Positions 16,389 to 25,650 of a stretch of DNA of 64,000 nucleotides are shown here, piece after piece; position 1 is the first letter of the stretch, and the number at the start of each line of letters is the position of its first letter. Source of the DNA: CAIXDN01 sp964482085 (GTDB lineage Bacteria > Patescibacteriota > Patescibacteriia > 2-12-FULL-60-25); the NCBI GenBank assembly GCA_964482085.1, contig CAYZVS010000002.1, positions 33,463 through 97,462 on the forward strand, in the 5' to 3' direction. A model generated the notes under the pieces. That model worked only from the letters and a program-made list of their open reading frames with translations. It was not told where the DNA came from and did no database searches. A program made the position numbers and the translations under genes.

Positions 16389-17657
16389 TTAGTAATCCGC
16401 CAAACGTTTAATCAACGGATGTTGCTGAATCTTTTCAAGTGCCTTGGCTTCAATCTGGCGGATACGTTCACGAGTAACGTCGAATTCCTTACCCACTTCT
16501 TCCAACGTATGTGAGACACCATCAGTCAAACCAAAACGCATTTCCAGAATCTTTTGTTCACGCGGATTAAGATCCTTCACAATCTCTCCAACGTAATCCT
16601 TCAAAAGTTGAAGTGCTGCTGCACGATCTGGTGTGACATTCTTAACATCCTCAATAAAGTCTTCAAGCGTCGAGTCTTCATCATCATCACCAACCGATGT
16701 TTCAAGTGAAACCGTATCTTGCGAAATCTTGATAATGTGACGCACCTTTTCCAAATCCTGTCCCATTTCCGCGGCAATTTCTTCCGGTAGAGGTTCACGA
16801 CCAAGTTCCTGAATCAACTCGCGCTCAATCTGTTGGAACTTATTGATCGTTTCCACCATGTGAACCGGAATACGAATCGTGCGGCTTTGGTCTGCCAGCG
16901 CACGCGTAATCGCCTGACGAATCCACCAAGTCGCGTAAGTTGAGAACTTAAAACCTTTGCGATACTCAAACTTCTTAACCGCACGAAATAATCCGATATT
17001 TCCTTCCTGAATCAAATCAAGAAGTGAAAGCGACTTACCCGTAAACTTTTTAGCGATGGAAACCACCAGACGCAAGTTCGCCTCAATCAAAGCTTTCTCT
17101 GCTTCTTTATCAAGCTTCTCTTTGCGTTTTGCGAGAGCAACTTCCTGCTCACCCGTCAAAAGAGGAATCTTACCGATCTCGCGCAAATACATCTGAATCG
17201 AATCAGCTGTCAAAAGTTCAGACGCATCAATACGACCACGACGTTCATCGCCCGCACTATGCAACGTCTGCATGATCTCTTGCCGTTCTTTGCCTCGACC
17301 AAGAATGCCTTCCTTCTGCTCAACCATTCCAATACCCGCCGCATCAAGTCGATCAATAAACGCTTCGTACAAATCGACGTAGTCTTCTACTTCTGGAAAC
17401 GCATACAAAACTTCATTCTCTGTCAAAAACGCACGAGCACGTGCTTTATCAAACAATTTGTCGATAACTTCTTGTGGCGGTGGCGGTGCTTTTTGATAAG
17501 CAACCGCTTTTTTTGGAGCAACTTTTGCAACGGCTTTCTTTCCACCCTTGGCTTGAACTTTCGGAGACTTCTTAGCCACAACCTTCTTTTTTGGAGAAGG
17601 CTTGGTCGGATGGAACTTCTTTTTCATTTTGGATCCAGAACTTGACTTAGTGGGCAT
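16389..17657 (-). CDS. rpoD: Principal RNA polymerase sigma factor
   Basis: 422 residues. After a Lys/Ala/Pro-rich tail (1-50) come a short region 1.1-like part, region 1.2 (SIQMYLREIGKIPLLTGEQE), region 2 (LIEANLRLVVSIAKKF, DLIQEGNIGLFRAVKKFEY and FSTYATWWIRQAI for -10 recognition), region 3, and region 4.2 (LEEVGKEFDVTRERIRQIEAKAL) for the -35. No non-conserved insertion separates 1.2 and 2, so it is closer to Gram-positive SigA in size. It follows dnaG by 8 bases, the classical dnaG-rpoD order. It is expected to recognise the TTGACA and TATAAT-like boxes seen in this window. Confidence 0.97.
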   Translation of the reverse strand: MPTKSSSGSKMKKKFHPTKPSPKKKVVAKKSPKVQAKGGKKAVAKVAPKKAVAYQKAPPPPQEVIDKLFDKARARAFLTENEVLYAFPEVEDYVDLYEAFIDRLDAAGIGMVEQKEGILGRGKERQEIMQTLHSAGDERRGRIDASELLTADSIQMYLREIGKIPLLTGEQEVALAKRKEKLDKEAEKALIEANLRLVVSIAKKFTGKSLSLLDLIQEGNIGLFRAVKKFEYRKGFKFSTYATWWIRQAITRALADQSRTIRIPVHMVETINKFQQIERELIQELGREPLPEEIAAEMGQDLEKVRHIIKISQDTVSLETSVGDDDEDSTLEDFIEDVKNVTPDRAAALQLLKDYVGEIVKDLNPREQKILEMRFGLTDGVSHTLEEVGKEFDVTRERIRQIEAKALEKIQQHPLIKRLADY

Positions 17658-17665
17658 ACTGGAAA

Positions 17666-19486
17666 TTAATTCAACGCCGTGAAGCGCTTTAGGAGGGTCA
17701 GGATACGCTCTTGGTCACCAAGTCGCTCCGCCTCTCGCATCTCTTGTTCCAACTGCAGTCGCTCCTTTTTCTTGCGATGCAAGTGGAGCGTTCCGGCAGC
17801 TGTCTTCAGTTCACGCTTGAGTTCTTCAAGCGATTGCCCCTGGTACTCGCGCTCCGCCAAGAAGGCTAAAGCATCGAAGTTCTTCATCTCATCCGGCGTC
17901 AGGGTAGCCGGAGGACGGATTGTTTGGTTGGCCGCAGCCAAATCCGCTTGTACGGATATGTCTGGATCATACGCGGAAACAAGACTTCCGTAAAGAGAAG
18001 AGAGGTTTACGTCAGAAAAATGCTCTGGAAGCAATTTTACGCTCTCCTTAGCCTCTTTCCAGAGATCCGGACGATAGATACACATCGCAATCAATCTCCG
18101 CTCAAAAACCCCTTCAGACTGCACAGGTCGCTCTTTAGGCCTATCAATTGCAGCGAGGGTTGCGGTCATTCCTTCAGACTGAGGAATTTTTATCGGAATC
18201 ACCGCCTTCTTCACCAACACAAGCGCATCCCTCAGTGCTTGCTCTCCCACATCAATATCTTTTGCGAGCTTCTTAATCCAATGATCGCGCTCAACAGGGC
18301 TCGCAATGCGCTTAACCTCTAAAAGAATATCTCGCGCAATCAATTTCTTATCTTCTGGATTTGATGTCGATCGATCACGGAAGGCATTCCGATAAATCCA
18401 CTCCATGATTCCAACCGCATCTTTAATCGCTTGTTTCCAAAGCTCAGGATTTTTCCGTACCGCATCATCCGGATCTTTTCCGGCTTCTGGCGGAAGCGTA
18501 ATCACCTTAATATTAAAATCTTGCGCTCTGGCCAAATCCAATCCACGCAGCGTTGCGGCATTGCCAGCATTGTCCTGATCAAATGCAATCGCGAGATTTG
18601 TCGTAAAACGTTTCAACAATCCAAGTTGTTCCGATGTAAGCGCCGTTCCACTCGATGCAACAACTTGCGTCACACCAAATTGATGTGAACCAACCACATC
18701 CATATTACCTTCTACAATCACCACCAAATCTTCACGACGAATCTCCCCTTTGGCTTTATCCAATCCATACAAAACCGCACTCTTGCGATAAATCGATGTC
18801 TCCGGTGTATTGACATACTTCGCTTCCTCTTTTGAATCAACAAGAATACGACCGGTAAAGCCAACAATATTTCCATGCACATCTGCAATTGGAAACATGA
18901 GCCGATTTCTGAATCGATCATAAACTCCCGTCCCCTTTTCACGCTTACCAACAACTCCGGCAAGGATCATCTCTTCTTCTGACACTTCTTTTGCGGCGAG
19001 CGCGATAGAAAGCGCGTCCCAAGAATCCGGCGCATAACCAATCTGAAAAAGATCAGCCGTTAAATCATCAACGCCACGTTTCGCGAGATACGTTCTCGCA
19101 TGTTCCGCTTGCGGCGAGTTCTGGAGAGAGGCGCGGAAAAATCGCATCGTTAAATCGTTCACATCCTGCAAACGTTTTCGCTGCGATGCTTTCTCTCCAT
19201 CAAACTTTGGCAAAACCACTCCCGTCTTTTGCGCAAGAAACTCCAACGCTTCACGAAACTCCATTCCCTCCATTCGCATAACAAAGGAAATCGAGTCGCC
19301 GCCCTGATCACAGCCAAAACAGTGCCAGCTCTGTCGAGGCCGTGAAACATAAAAGGACGGAGTTCTCTCATTATGAAACGGACAATTTGCCTTAAATGCT
19401 CCAGAACCCCCTGGTTTTAAAGGGATATATTCACTAACAACATCGACAATGTCGAGTCGTCCCTTGATATCCTGCACGGCGTCCAT
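17666..19486 (-). CDS. dnaG: DNA primase
   Basis: 606 residues. The zinc-binding domain has CPFHNERTPSF and HCFGCDQGGD (CHC2 ligands), the catalytic core has GRILVDSKEEAKYVNTPET and YGLDKAKGEIR, and the Toprim site is VIVEGNMDVVGSHQFG, then AFDQDNAGNAA. The C-terminal third is the helicase-binding part. It makes RNA primers for replication together with the DnaB encoded at 47.5 kb. I start at ATG 19486 because TAGATA (19492-19497) lies 5 nt upstream with ATGACA 18 bp before it; a longer reading to 19531 would begin inside a short repeat. Confidence 0.96.
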   Translation of the reverse strand: MDAVQDIKGRLDIVDVVSEYIPLKPGGSGAFKANCPFHNERTPSFYVSRPRQSWHCFGCDQGGDSISFVMRMEGMEFREALEFLAQKTGVVLPKFDGEKASQRKRLQDVNDLTMRFFRASLQNSPQAEHARTYLAKRGVDDLTADLFQIGYAPDSWDALSIALAAKEVSEEEMILAGVVGKREKGTGVYDRFRNRLMFPIADVHGNIVGFTGRILVDSKEEAKYVNTPETSIYRKSAVLYGLDKAKGEIRREDLVVIVEGNMDVVGSHQFGVTQVVASSGTALTSEQLGLLKRFTTNLAIAFDQDNAGNAATLRGLDLARAQDFNIKVITLPPEAGKDPDDAVRKNPELWKQAIKDAVGIMEWIYRNAFRDRSTSNPEDKKLIARDILLEVKRIASPVERDHWIKKLAKDIDVGEQALRDALVLVKKAVIPIKIPQSEGMTATLAAIDRPKERPVQSEGVFERRLIAMCIYRPDLWKEAKESVKLLPEHFSDVNLSSLYGSLVSAYDPDISVQADLAAANQTIRPPATLTPDEMKNFDALAFLAEREYQGQSLEELKRELKTAAGTLHLHRKKKERLQLEQEMREAERLGDQERILTLLKRFTALN

Positions 19487-19529
19487 GCACGTATCTAAGC
19501 GCATTCGTAGCCGATTGTCATTTCCTATC

Positions 19530-19549
19530 ATTCCCGCGGAGGCGGGAAT
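19530..19549. repeat. dRS3-like inverted repeat, promoter copy
   Basis: ATTCCC, eight bases, GGGAAT: exactly the pattern of the Neisseria dRS3 repeat, extended to CATTCCCGCGGAGGCGGGAA and TCCAGTA. It sits between the divergent dnaG and the 19567 gene; its TCCAGTA edge overlaps the TACCAT -10 box (19554-19559) of the latter. Confidence 0.75.
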
Positions 19550-19566
19550 CCAGTACCATCAAAATC

Positions 19567-20073
19567 ATGCATATTCGCACCGCAAAAGGTATCGATAAAA
19601 ACTGGTTCACCGTCACCCGTACCAATGGAACGCTACTCTCTTGGCATTGGCCGATTGAAGGCACTCTGCTTCCTCACGACTTATGTCACTTCGTGATGGA
19701 ACAAACCTTTGGTCTCAAACGCGCCGTGTGGGGCCTGATCGCCAAAGGCGTTGACTGGCGAGAATTCCACGGCTCCGGAATGCTGCAACGCGCCGATGAA
19801 TTTGCGCATTCCAAAATCGGTGGCGATGCGTCCGAACTCATCCAAGCAGAAACGCTCGCCAACTCTTTACGACAGCAATCCATGGTTGGTGATCTTGATG
19901 TCGAGGCATTCATCAAACTTGTAAACGAAAATCTCGCTTCAACAAAATGGCCCGTACCGGAAAATCTGAATGTAGAAACCGTGCGCAAAGCTTTCAACGA
20001 ATACAAACAGCTCAAAAAACTCTGGGATGGTTTGGAAGAACGTGAATATCTAGATCTAGAATGGAAAGATTGA
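19567..20073 (+). CDS. Conserved-looking hypothetical protein
   Basis: 168 residues, soluble, Trp-rich at the N-terminus (KNWFTVTRTNGTLLSWHWPIEG). The segment LLPHDLCHFVMEQTFGLKRAVWGLIAKGVDW holds a possible metal-type HDxxH-like pair (H and H in PHDLCHF), but no family is recognised. The C-terminal third is helical and charged. A TACCAT box 7 nt before the ATG suggests a leaderless mRNA. Divergent from dnaG. Function unknown. Confidence 0.72.
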   Translation: MHIRTAKGIDKNWFTVTRTNGTLLSWHWPIEGTLLPHDLCHFVMEQTFGLKRAVWGLIAKGVDWREFHGSGMLQRADEFAHSKIGGDASELIQAETLANSLRQQSMVGDLDVEAFIKLVNENLASTKWPVPENLNVETVRKAFNEYKQLKKLWDGLEEREYLDLEWKD

Positions 20074-20110
20074 CGCTGAATCGACTCACGACTAATCTCC
20101 GCCTAGGAGG
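20070..20110 (+). promoter_or_regulatory. Promoter and Shine-Dalgarno of the 62-residue gene
   Basis: TTGACG (20070-20075) at the end of the previous gene, 17-bp spacer, TAATCT (20093-20098), and AGGAGG (20105-20110) 6 nt before ATG 20117. Confidence 0.7.
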
Positions 20111-20116
20111 TCACGA

Positions 20117-20305
20117 ATGTTCGCGGATGTCAGCATTCTCTGCATCATCGCGCGCTTGCTCATGAGCGATAACCCTCCTCCGCTCTTCAACGCCCTGCCA
20201 CACTTTCTGATCATCCTTGGGACCACCTTCACCAAGACCCAGTTCATCCGGATGTGCTGGCTCACATGGAGAACCGAGATCCTGAAGGAAAAGCTCAAGA
20301 AGTAA
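20117..20305 (+). CDS. Orphan 62-residue hydrophobic protein
   Basis: A short protein with a hydrophobic N-terminus (ADVSILCIIARLLM), a second hydrophobic stretch (LPHFLIILGTTF) and a basic C-terminus (RTEILKEKLKK); it may insert into or lie on the membrane. No family known. It is supported by promoter TTGACG-17-TAATCT, a perfect AGGAGG at the right distance and a terminator 4 bases after the stop, all of which argue for a real gene despite its size. Confidence 0.6.
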   Translation: MFADVSILCIIARLLMSDNPPPLFNALPHFLIILGTTFTKTQFIRMCWLTWRTEILKEKLKK

Positions 20306-20309
20306 CTGA

Positions 20310-20338
20310 AAAGGCCTCCCGCTTCTAGGGAGGCCTTT
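20310..20338. terminator. Bidirectional hairpin terminator
   Basis: AAAGGCCTCCC pairs with GGGAGGCCTTT between the orphan gene and the convergent VOC gene. Confidence 0.85.
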
Positions 20339-20342
20339 CTCG

Positions 20343-20741
20343 TTATTCAGCGTTCAAATCCACCGCGTGAATTCCAAACGTATTTCCTTCTGTGTCGATG
20401 AAATACCCCTGCCAAGCCATTCCTGGCAAAGCAAATTTTGGCATAGCTTCCATTCCACCATTTTCAAGAATCTTCTTGGCGATCTCATCGTAATTATCCA
20501 CGATCATCGTTCCGCAATAACCATTCATCACCGACATTGGCGGAGCCTTCACACCCCCACGCTTCACAAAGCCACCATTAATTCCACCAGCTTCTTCACG
20601 CGGCCCCGTCTCAATCGCCCAATACGGTTCACCCGGCATGTCGTATTTAATAATCTTCCAATCAAAGACTTTCGTATAAAAATCTTTAGCGCGTTCAATG
20701 TCATCGCAATGAATCTCAAAGTGTCCGAGTCTGTTTGGCAT
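20343..20741 (-). CDS. VOC-superfamily (glyoxalase-like) protein
   Basis: 132 residues in two beta-alpha-beta-beta-beta modules. LGHFEIHCDDIERAKDFYTKVFDWKI opens the first and YFIDTEGNTFGIHAVD ends the second. The first metal position His (GHFEIH) and the Glu-equivalent (FGIH has His) differ from classical glyoxalase I, so activity is open. Proteins of this type are often annotated as glyoxalase or bleomycin-resistance relatives. It follows uvrB in orientation after 33 bases but may have its own promoter. Confidence 0.85.
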   Translation of the reverse strand: MPNRLGHFEIHCDDIERAKDFYTKVFDWKIIKYDMPGEPYWAIETGPREEAGGINGGFVKRGGVKAPPMSVMNGYCGTMIVDNYDEIAKKILENGGMEAMPKFALPGMAWQGYFIDTEGNTFGIHAVDLNAE

Positions 20742-20774
20742 AAATAGTATGTTTAAGAGTTACATTTCGATTAT

Positions 20775-22859
20775 TTACCGTGTACGTCCATGTCTCAACT
20801 TCTTCTCCACCTTCCTCTGCTCCTTCTCCGGCAACGCCGACTTCCTCGATCTTTTCCGAATCTCTTTCTCCAACTGCATCACCTCATCGCGTAAAATCGC
20901 AGCCAACTCAAATTCCAAATTCTTGGCAGCTTCTTTCATTTCTTTTTCTTTGTTCTTCAACACAACCTCCAAATCTCGTGATTCACCGGAGAGTTCCAAT
21001 TTCAAAATCTCTTTCACATCCTTTTCCGTCACCGTCAAACCAAGCATGATACGCAAATCCTCTTGCGCCTTAATAATCGTCTTAGGTGTAATCCCATGCA
21101 ATTTGTTATACGCCAACTGCTTCACACGACGGCGTTCCGTCTCTTTCATCGCACGCTCCATTGAGCCGGTCATATTGTCCGCGTACAGCAATACAGCGCC
21201 TCTCACGTTACGCGCCGCACGACCAATTGTCTGAATAAGCGACGTCTCCGATCGCAAGAACCCTTCCTTATCCGCATCCATAATCGCGACCAATGAAACT
21301 TCCGGCAAATCCAAACCTTCACGCAATAAGTTCACTCCAATAATCACATCATACGTTCCCTTGCGGAACTCGGACAAAATCTCCAAACGTTCAATCGTTT
21401 CAATATCGCTGTGAATATAGCGAACCTTGAACTTCTTTTCCTTCATGTACTCGCTCAAATCTTCCGCCATCTTCTTTGTTAAGGTCGTCACAAGAACGCG
21501 TTCTTTACGCGCAATAACTTCTGGCATGCGATTTGAAATCAAATCCTCCACCTGACCCGGATAGCCTTTTTTATCCGGCGTAATTGGCATCACGATAATC
21601 TCAGGATCAACAAGACCCGTCGGACGAATAATCTGCTCGACAATTTGCGCGCTATGCGTGAGCTCATATTTCCCAGGCGTCGCTGATACAAAGATCACTT
21701 CCTTCATCTTCTTTTCCAATTCTGTGAATCGAAGTGGTCGATTGTCCGCCGCACTCGGCAAACGGAATCCGTGCTCAATCAATGTCGCTTTACGCGACTT
21801 ATCACCTTCCGACATTCCACCAAATTGCGGAATCGTTACATGCGATTCATCCACAACTAACAAAAAGTCCTTTGGGAAATAGGAAAACAACGTATCCGGA
21901 GCCTCCCCTGGCGGGCGTCCAGACAGCGGCTGCGAATAGTTTTCTACACCGTTACAGTATCCGAGCGTTTCAAGCAATTCCAAATCGTAATTTGTCTTGC
22001 GTTCTAATCGTTCCGCCTCCAACAACAATCCTTTTTTCTCAAAGTACGCTAGGCGCTCTTTCAACTCTTTACGAATAACCTCGATCGCACGTATGCGTTC
22101 TGGACCCATCGTAATAAAATGTTTTGCCGGAAAAATCCAAACATCTTCTTGTTCGCGTTTCACCTTACGCGTCACCGGATCAATATTCTCGATACGTGTC
22201 ACAACTCCACGTGGCGCCTCGATACGATAAATCGTTTCCTCATTTGCCGGCATAATCTCCAACACTTCTCCACGCGATCGAAACGATCCCCGCACCAAAT
22301 CCGATGGAGTACGCGTAAACTGCATTTCAATCAATCGATTCAACGCCCCTTCACGTGAAACGTCATCTCCAATCTTCAATCGTAAAACAACTTTTTCATA
22401 CGCTTCTGGCGCACCAAGACCATAAATACAAGAGACAGTCGCAACAATCAAAACATCTTTACGAGTAATCAAGGCCTGCGTCGCGTTATGACGCAAACGA
22501 TCAATCTCTTGGTTAATCATCGCCTCCTTCTCAATATACGTATCACTCTTGGCGATATAAGCTTCCGGCTGATAGTAATCGTAATAAGAAACAAAATATT
22601 CTACGGCATTATCCGGAAAGAAATGTCGGAACTCATTACACAACTGTGCGGCAAGAGTTTTGTTATGTGCGATAACAAGCGTCGGCTTCTGAACATTCTG
22701 AACAACGTTTGCTATCGTAAACGTCTTACCCGTACCCGTCGCTCCCAAAAGCGTCTGATATCGATACTTCTTCTCTAAGCCCTCCGTCAAAAGCCGAATA
22801 GCCTCCGGTTGATCACCGGAGGGCTGGTAGTTAGACTTTAAGATGAACTTGTCGGGCAT
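20775..22859 (-). CDS. uvrB: Excinuclease ABC subunit B
   Basis: 694 residues. UvrB is the DNA-loading helicase-like subunit that verifies damage. Walker A LLGATGTGKTFT, the beta-hairpin region YYDYYQPEAYI and DTYIEKEAMIN, Walker B LLVVDESHVT, helicase motif VLVTTLTKKMAEDLSEYM, VIIGVNLLREGLDLPEVSLVAIMDADKEGFLRS and the UVR domain near the end (EKEMKEAAKNLEFELAAILRDEV), which contacts UvrC. The start is the ATG at 22859 (MPDKFILKSNYQPSGDQPEAI); the longer open frame upstream overlaps dus and has no homology. A divergent promoter region is shared with dus. UvrA and UvrC are at 58.7-62.6 kb. Confidence 0.97.
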   Translation of the reverse strand: MPDKFILKSNYQPSGDQPEAIRLLTEGLEKKYRYQTLLGATGTGKTFTIANVVQNVQKPTLVIAHNKTLAAQLCNEFRHFFPDNAVEYFVSYYDYYQPEAYIAKSDTYIEKEAMINQEIDRLRHNATQALITRKDVLIVATVSCIYGLGAPEAYEKVVLRLKIGDDVSREGALNRLIEMQFTRTPSDLVRGSFRSRGEVLEIMPANEETIYRIEAPRGVVTRIENIDPVTRKVKREQEDVWIFPAKHFITMGPERIRAIEVIRKELKERLAYFEKKGLLLEAERLERKTNYDLELLETLGYCNGVENYSQPLSGRPPGEAPDTLFSYFPKDFLLVVDESHVTIPQFGGMSEGDKSRKATLIEHGFRLPSAADNRPLRFTELEKKMKEVIFVSATPGKYELTHSAQIVEQIIRPTGLVDPEIIVMPITPDKKGYPGQVEDLISNRMPEVIARKERVLVTTLTKKMAEDLSEYMKEKKFKVRYIHSDIETIERLEILSEFRKGTYDVIIGVNLLREGLDLPEVSLVAIMDADKEGFLRSETSLIQTIGRAARNVRGAVLLYADNMTGSMERAMKETERRRVKQLAYNKLHGITPKTIIKAQEDLRIMLGLTVTEKDVKEILKLELSGESRDLEVVLKNKEKEMKEAAKNLEFELAAILRDEVMQLEKEIRKRSRKSALPEKEQRKVEKKLRHGRTR

Positions 22860-22863
22860 ACCC

Positions 22864-22892
22864 TTGAAAAATCTGTATTTCCTGCTAATATA
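22864..22892. promoter_or_regulatory. Divergent promoter region of uvrB and dus
   Basis: For dus (plus): TTGAAA (22864-22869), 16 bp, TAATAT (22886-22891), 7 nt to the ATG. On the other strand TATATT (22887-22892) overlaps the same bases and could serve uvrB, 28 nt from its start. Confidence 0.6.
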
Positions 22893-22898
22893 GGCCAA

Positions 22899-23888
22899 AT
22901 GTTGGATTGGAAGCAACTCCCGCGTCCCATCGTCGCCCTGGCACCCATGGCTGACATGAGCGACCTTCCCTTCTGTCTCGTCTGTAAAGATGAAGGCACG
23001 CCTTTGATGTTCCGTGAAATGGTGAGCTCGGAAGCCATCGTACGTCTTAATCCCAAGACGCTCAAGATGGCCAGTTTTGACGAGCGTGAGCGTCCACTCG
23101 TGCAACAGATCTTTGGCGCTAACGCCGACACCATGGCCGAGGCCGCTCGCATCATCTACGACCGCTTCAAACCCGACGCCCTCGACATCAACATGGGTTG
23201 TCCCGTCTACAACCTTGTATCGAACTTTAACGGCGCCGCTCTTATCAAAGAACCAGAACGTGCCGCAGAAATCGTCCGCAAAATGAAAGCCGCCGTGCCG
23301 ATCCCTGTGTCCGTCAAAACCCGCCTTGGCTGGAATCAAGACACTGACTGCTTAGAATTTGTAAAAGTAATCGCTGACGCTGGCGCAGATCTGATCTCCA
23401 TGCATGGCCGCACACGCGAGCAAGGTTATTCGGGAAAAGCTAACTGGCATCGCATTGGTGAAGCGCGCAAAAACGTCGCGCATCTTCCTTTTCTTGTGAA
23501 CGGCGATATCGTTACAGCAGAACTCGCTCGTGAAGCCATGGACATCGCAGGAGCCGACGGCGTCCTCATCGGTCGCGGTGGCCTTGGCAATCCTTGGTTT
23601 TTCAAACAAGTAGAGCATTATCTCAAAACCGGAGAAAAACTTCCTGATATCACAATGGAGGAGCGTATCGCTGCCGTCCGTAAACACGCAAATCTTCAAG
23701 TTGAACATTACGGCGAGCGTGGCCTTGTAAAACTCCGCAAACATCTTCCGTGGTACTTCAAAGGGTTGAATACCGGCGATCTAAAATCCAAACTCGTACG
23801 TATCAGCACCCTCACGGATCTCGACGAAGCCCTAAACTCAATTGAAGTAGCAGCGATTGACACCCACCTCGCACACTCGCTAGCCTAA
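22899..23888 (+). CDS. dus: tRNA-dihydrouridine synthase
   Basis: 329 residues, FMN-dependent TIM barrel that reduces uridines in the tRNA D loop. LAPMADMSDLPFC binds FMN, NMGCPVYNLVSNFNGAALI contains the catalytic Cys, VSVKTRLGW and ISMHGRTREQGYSGKANW are further FMN contacts, and VLIGRGGLGNPWFF is the phosphate loop. Note that the usual K after the GCP motif (GCPxxKV) is replaced by VYNLV. A helical tRNA-binding domain ends the protein. Leaderless start predicted. Confidence 0.94.
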   Translation: MLDWKQLPRPIVALAPMADMSDLPFCLVCKDEGTPLMFREMVSSEAIVRLNPKTLKMASFDERERPLVQQIFGANADTMAEAARIIYDRFKPDALDINMGCPVYNLVSNFNGAALIKEPERAAEIVRKMKAAVPIPVSVKTRLGWNQDTDCLEFVKVIADAGADLISMHGRTREQGYSGKANWHRIGEARKNVAHLPFLVNGDIVTAELAREAMDIAGADGVLIGRGGLGNPWFFKQVEHYLKTGEKLPDITMEERIAAVRKHANLQVEHYGERGLVKLRKHLPWYFKGLNTGDLKSKLVRISTLTDLDEALNSIEVAAIDTHLAHSLA

Positions 23889-23916
23889 TCATGCACCTTT
23901 GTTGGAGGCACAAGTC

Positions 23917-24390
23917 ATGTCGGAAAAAGATAAAGAATTCCGCGCCTTCCACACCGCCAAGATCAACCCGGATCCAGAGAAACGTCGTACGGCCTTTAAC
24001 AAGGTCAGCAGACGCGGCCTCTTGCTCCGACTCGTTGCAGAAAGCGAGTATCGCGACTCAAGGCTCTATGCCCTGAACAAACTCGCGCAGCATCGCCCCA
24101 AGAACCTGACCTTACAAGAGCAAGAGCATGCGCTCTATCTAAAGCTGGCTCAGAACGATCGCGATCCGGAAATACGCGCTATCGTCATGCGTCGTGTCTC
24201 GATAGAGGATAGAAACAAACTCATCAGCTCTGCACACCCAGACGTACGCTTCCATCTGGCGCAGACAACGACGTGGCGTGAAGGGCTGTTGCAGCTTCTC
24301 TTGGACGAGGACAAGAATGTCCGCCGTGAAGCTGAGAAATCACTCAAGAAAAAAACCCTCCTCCCTGCGAGACCATACACACTGAACTGA
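23917..24390 (+). CDS. Orphan HEAT-like helical protein
   Basis: 157 residues from the ATG preceded by TTGGAGG (8 nt spacing). Repeating helix pairs with DRDPEIRAIVMRRVS, HPDVRFHLAQTT and DKNVRREAEKSLKK resemble HEAT/leucine-rich-variant repeats of about 25-30 residues. No named family. A TTGACA inside the end of dus with TAGCCT 18 bp later could be the promoter, and a terminator follows 6 bases after the stop. It belongs to the Shine-Dalgarno-led orphan set. Confidence 0.65.
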   Translation: MSEKDKEFRAFHTAKINPDPEKRRTAFNKVSRRGLLLRLVAESEYRDSRLYALNKLAQHRPKNLTLQEQEHALYLKLAQNDRDPEIRAIVMRRVSIEDRNKLISSAHPDVRFHLAQTTTWREGLLQLLLDEDKNVRREAEKSLKKKTLLPARPYTLN

Positions 24391-24395
24391 ACAAA

Positions 24396-24419
24396 GAACC
24401 CCGCTCTCTAGCGGGGTTC
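24396..24419. terminator. Hairpin terminator
   Basis: GAACCCCGCT pairs with AGCGGGGTTC between the HEAT-like orphan and the convergent M23 peptidase gene. Confidence 0.8.
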
Positions 24420-24427
24420 ATTCGTTA

Positions 24428-25642
24428 TTAAAGACTTGGTAAAAATTGAGTCGGGTTAACGGGAATACCATTCTGTCTTACTTCAAAGTGCAAGTGTGGA
24501 CCCGTAGAAAGCCCAGCGCCTGCATCACCAGGTCTTCCACCCGAATATCCGATAATATCGCCACGTTCAACATAGGTATCAACTTTTGCCCCAAACTTTG
24601 TTAAGTGAGCATACACGGTTGCAATACCACCCGGATGAATCACCATCACATAATTTCCATATTGCTTTCCTGTGCGATTAAACGCGACATATCCACCCGC
24701 CGCCGATCGTACCGGCGTTCCAACCGGTGTCGGCAAATCGATACCCGGATGTTCAAATAATTTGCGGAACGGATAACTCACATCATGAAATATCGCAGAA
24801 ACTCGCGTCACATTGATTGGCCAGTTCAACAAAATATCTCCTCGCGCTAACGCTTTGTCGATAGAATCAAGTTTATCCTTCAAACGATTCTCAATCTCTG
24901 CCGCATCATCAGCTTCTGTCTGCTTCTGCTGTCTAAGCTCAAACAAGATCCGTTGAAACTCGGTCTCCTGATCCTGTGTTTCTGATAGCAACGATGACTT
25001 TGCAGCTTGATCCTGCTCAAGCGACTGCTGTTCATCTTGCAATGCCGTCTGCTGATCCTGCAAAGAAGCACGGTATTGTTCCGTCTCCTTTTGTTTTTGT
25101 TCCAAACCAGCCTTTAAGTCGCGCACAGCCTCCGTCGCATTTGTTAAATCACCTTCAACACGATTTAATTCATCCAATTGAGTAAAAAATTCTGAAAGCG
25201 ATTGTCTCGCCACAAACGACTCAAGAAGACCAACGCTTTGCGCATCCTGCAATTCCGCGATCACACCTCCAAGAGCATCCCGTCTCCGTTGCAAACGCTG
25301 TTCCTCCGATGTGATTTGTACTTTTAATCGTTGCAGTTCAAGCGATGCTAAATCAATCTGACTTCGTGTACGCTCAATCGCCAATTGTTTTTCTAAAACA
25401 CGATTCTCAAGCAAAGCAAGTTGATTCTGCAAAGAGGATCGCGCGGCATTCTGCTCATCGATACGAGAACGATACTTTCCAATCACGCCATTAATCTCCT
25501 TAATGCGCTGTTCCTTCTGCTTAACCTGTGAGTTCAGCGCATCGATCTCTTGCTTTGCAGCACCATCTTCTTGCGCCAATACCAAATTCGGGACGATCAT
25601 CGTCGCCACCAAAAGAACCGCAAGCAATCTATGTCTAAACAT
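24428..25642 (-). CDS. M23 peptidase, EnvC-like murein hydrolase
   Basis: 404 residues. A signal peptide (RHRLLAVLLVATMIVPNLVLAQE) sends it outside; a long coiled coil (about 30-270) follows, then a LytM/M23 domain with HPGIDLPTPVGTPV (metal His and Asp), YAHLTKF and GPHLHFEVRQNG (HxH). All zinc ligands of active LytM enzymes appear present, so it may cut cross-links itself, unlike degenerate EnvC activators. It likely acts in wall remodelling at division. It ends the operon running from the glycosyltransferase at 30265 through murD, GT26 and gltX (8-base gap to gltX). Confidence 0.92.
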   Translation of the reverse strand: MFRHRLLAVLLVATMIVPNLVLAQEDGAAKQEIDALNSQVKQKEQRIKEINGVIGKYRSRIDEQNAARSSLQNQLALLENRVLEKQLAIERTRSQIDLASLELQRLKVQITSEEQRLQRRRDALGGVIAELQDAQSVGLLESFVARQSLSEFFTQLDELNRVEGDLTNATEAVRDLKAGLEQKQKETEQYRASLQDQQTALQDEQQSLEQDQAAKSSLLSETQDQETEFQRILFELRQQKQTEADDAAEIENRLKDKLDSIDKALARGDILLNWPINVTRVSAIFHDVSYPFRKLFEHPGIDLPTPVGTPVRSAAGGYVAFNRTGKQYGNYVMVIHPGGIATVYAHLTKFGAKVDTYVERGDIIGYSGGRPGDAGAGLSTGPHLHFEVRQNGIPVNPTQFLPSL

Positions 25643-25650
25643 CCGTCCTA

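Noticed and set aside
22860..23339. 160-residue N-terminal extension of UvrB.
   Set aside because: It is antisense to dus and has no homology; the canonical UvrB start is at 22859.
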